From: Owenia fusiformis
Lineage: Eukaryota; Annelida; Polychaeta; Sabellida; Oweniidae
Assembly: GCA_903813345.2 (NCBI GenBank)
Contig: CAIIXF020000010.1
Coordinates: forward strand, 496,001-560,000
DNA length: 64,000 bases
Direction of reading: 5' to 3'
A program made the position numbers and the translations under genes. How positions within the stretch are numbered: position 1 is the first letter of the stretch; each line of letters begins with the position of its first letter. The notes beneath the pieces were generated by a model. The model saw only the letters and a list, made by a program, of their open reading frames with translations, ran no database searches and had not been told where the DNA came from. Of this stretch, positions 63,922 to 64,000 are shown piece by piece.

Positions 63922-63980
63922 CAACAGTTGTTCTAGAAACGGTTGTGTATGTTTACAGTTGAACCATAGTAAAAGGACTA

Positions 63981-63986
63981 AATAAA
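63981..63986 (+). terminator. Poly(A) signal of NSA2
   Basis: AATAAA lies 60 bp after the NSA2 stop codon, followed by AT-rich sequence to the window end. The cleavage site is probably at or just beyond position 64000. Confidence 0.7.
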
Positions 63987-64000
63987 AATAAACTCAAGAA

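Overview
This is nuclear DNA from an AT-rich, intron-containing invertebrate genome. Four spliced protein genes can be rebuilt exon by exon, all with GT-AG introns and matching phases. The density of short inverted-repeat transposons, and three elements resembling the oyster 'pearl' / Helentron-associated class (core of about 157-bp tandem units, tetranucleotide tract, hairpin end), suggest a lophotrochozoan, most likely a bivalve or other mollusc. That taxonomic call is inference.

Layout. 1-16.0 kb: no gene could be supported. It holds minisatellites (25-bp, 22-bp and 20-bp units), two small foldbacks, two short copies of a transposon with 9-bp target duplications, and a decayed LINE 3' end. 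16.05-30.75 kb (minus): EIF3J, nine coding exons, 237 aa, with introns packed with nested DNA transposons. 33.08-49.26 kb (plus): a FAM221B orthologue, seven coding exons, 346 aa. Its intron 4 is almost entirely a 12.7-kb tandem array of a 79-bp unit. 49.7-55.3 kb: more transposons (a foldback with a nested insertion, a TTAA element, a dead mariner, a long-TIR element). 55.5-57.85 kb (minus): a two-exon RING-H2 protein, 415 aa. 58.23-63.92 kb (plus): NSA2, eight coding exons, 260 aa, ending just before a poly(A) signal at the window edge. The RING gene and NSA2 are head to head, with 374 bp between start codons.

Central observation. The 79-bp unit of the 12.7-kb array is a copy of the intron 4/exon 5 junction of FAM221B: about 30 bp of intron end, the AG acceptor, and about 49 bp of exon 5 coding sequence. 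Roughly 160 acceptor-like junctions are therefore stacked in front of the one real exon 5. Intron 6 of the same gene carries a second, unrelated array (43-bp unit) that copies the exon 6/intron 6 junction, multiplying the 5' splice site; a hAT-like element later split it. One gene thus carries tandem expansions of both an authentic acceptor and an authentic donor. This is the most unusual feature of the window.

Functionally, EIF3J (translation initiation) and NSA2 (60S ribosome biogenesis) are housekeeping genes. FAM221B is a Cys-rich protein of unknown function. The RING protein is a presumptive E3 ligase of unknown target.
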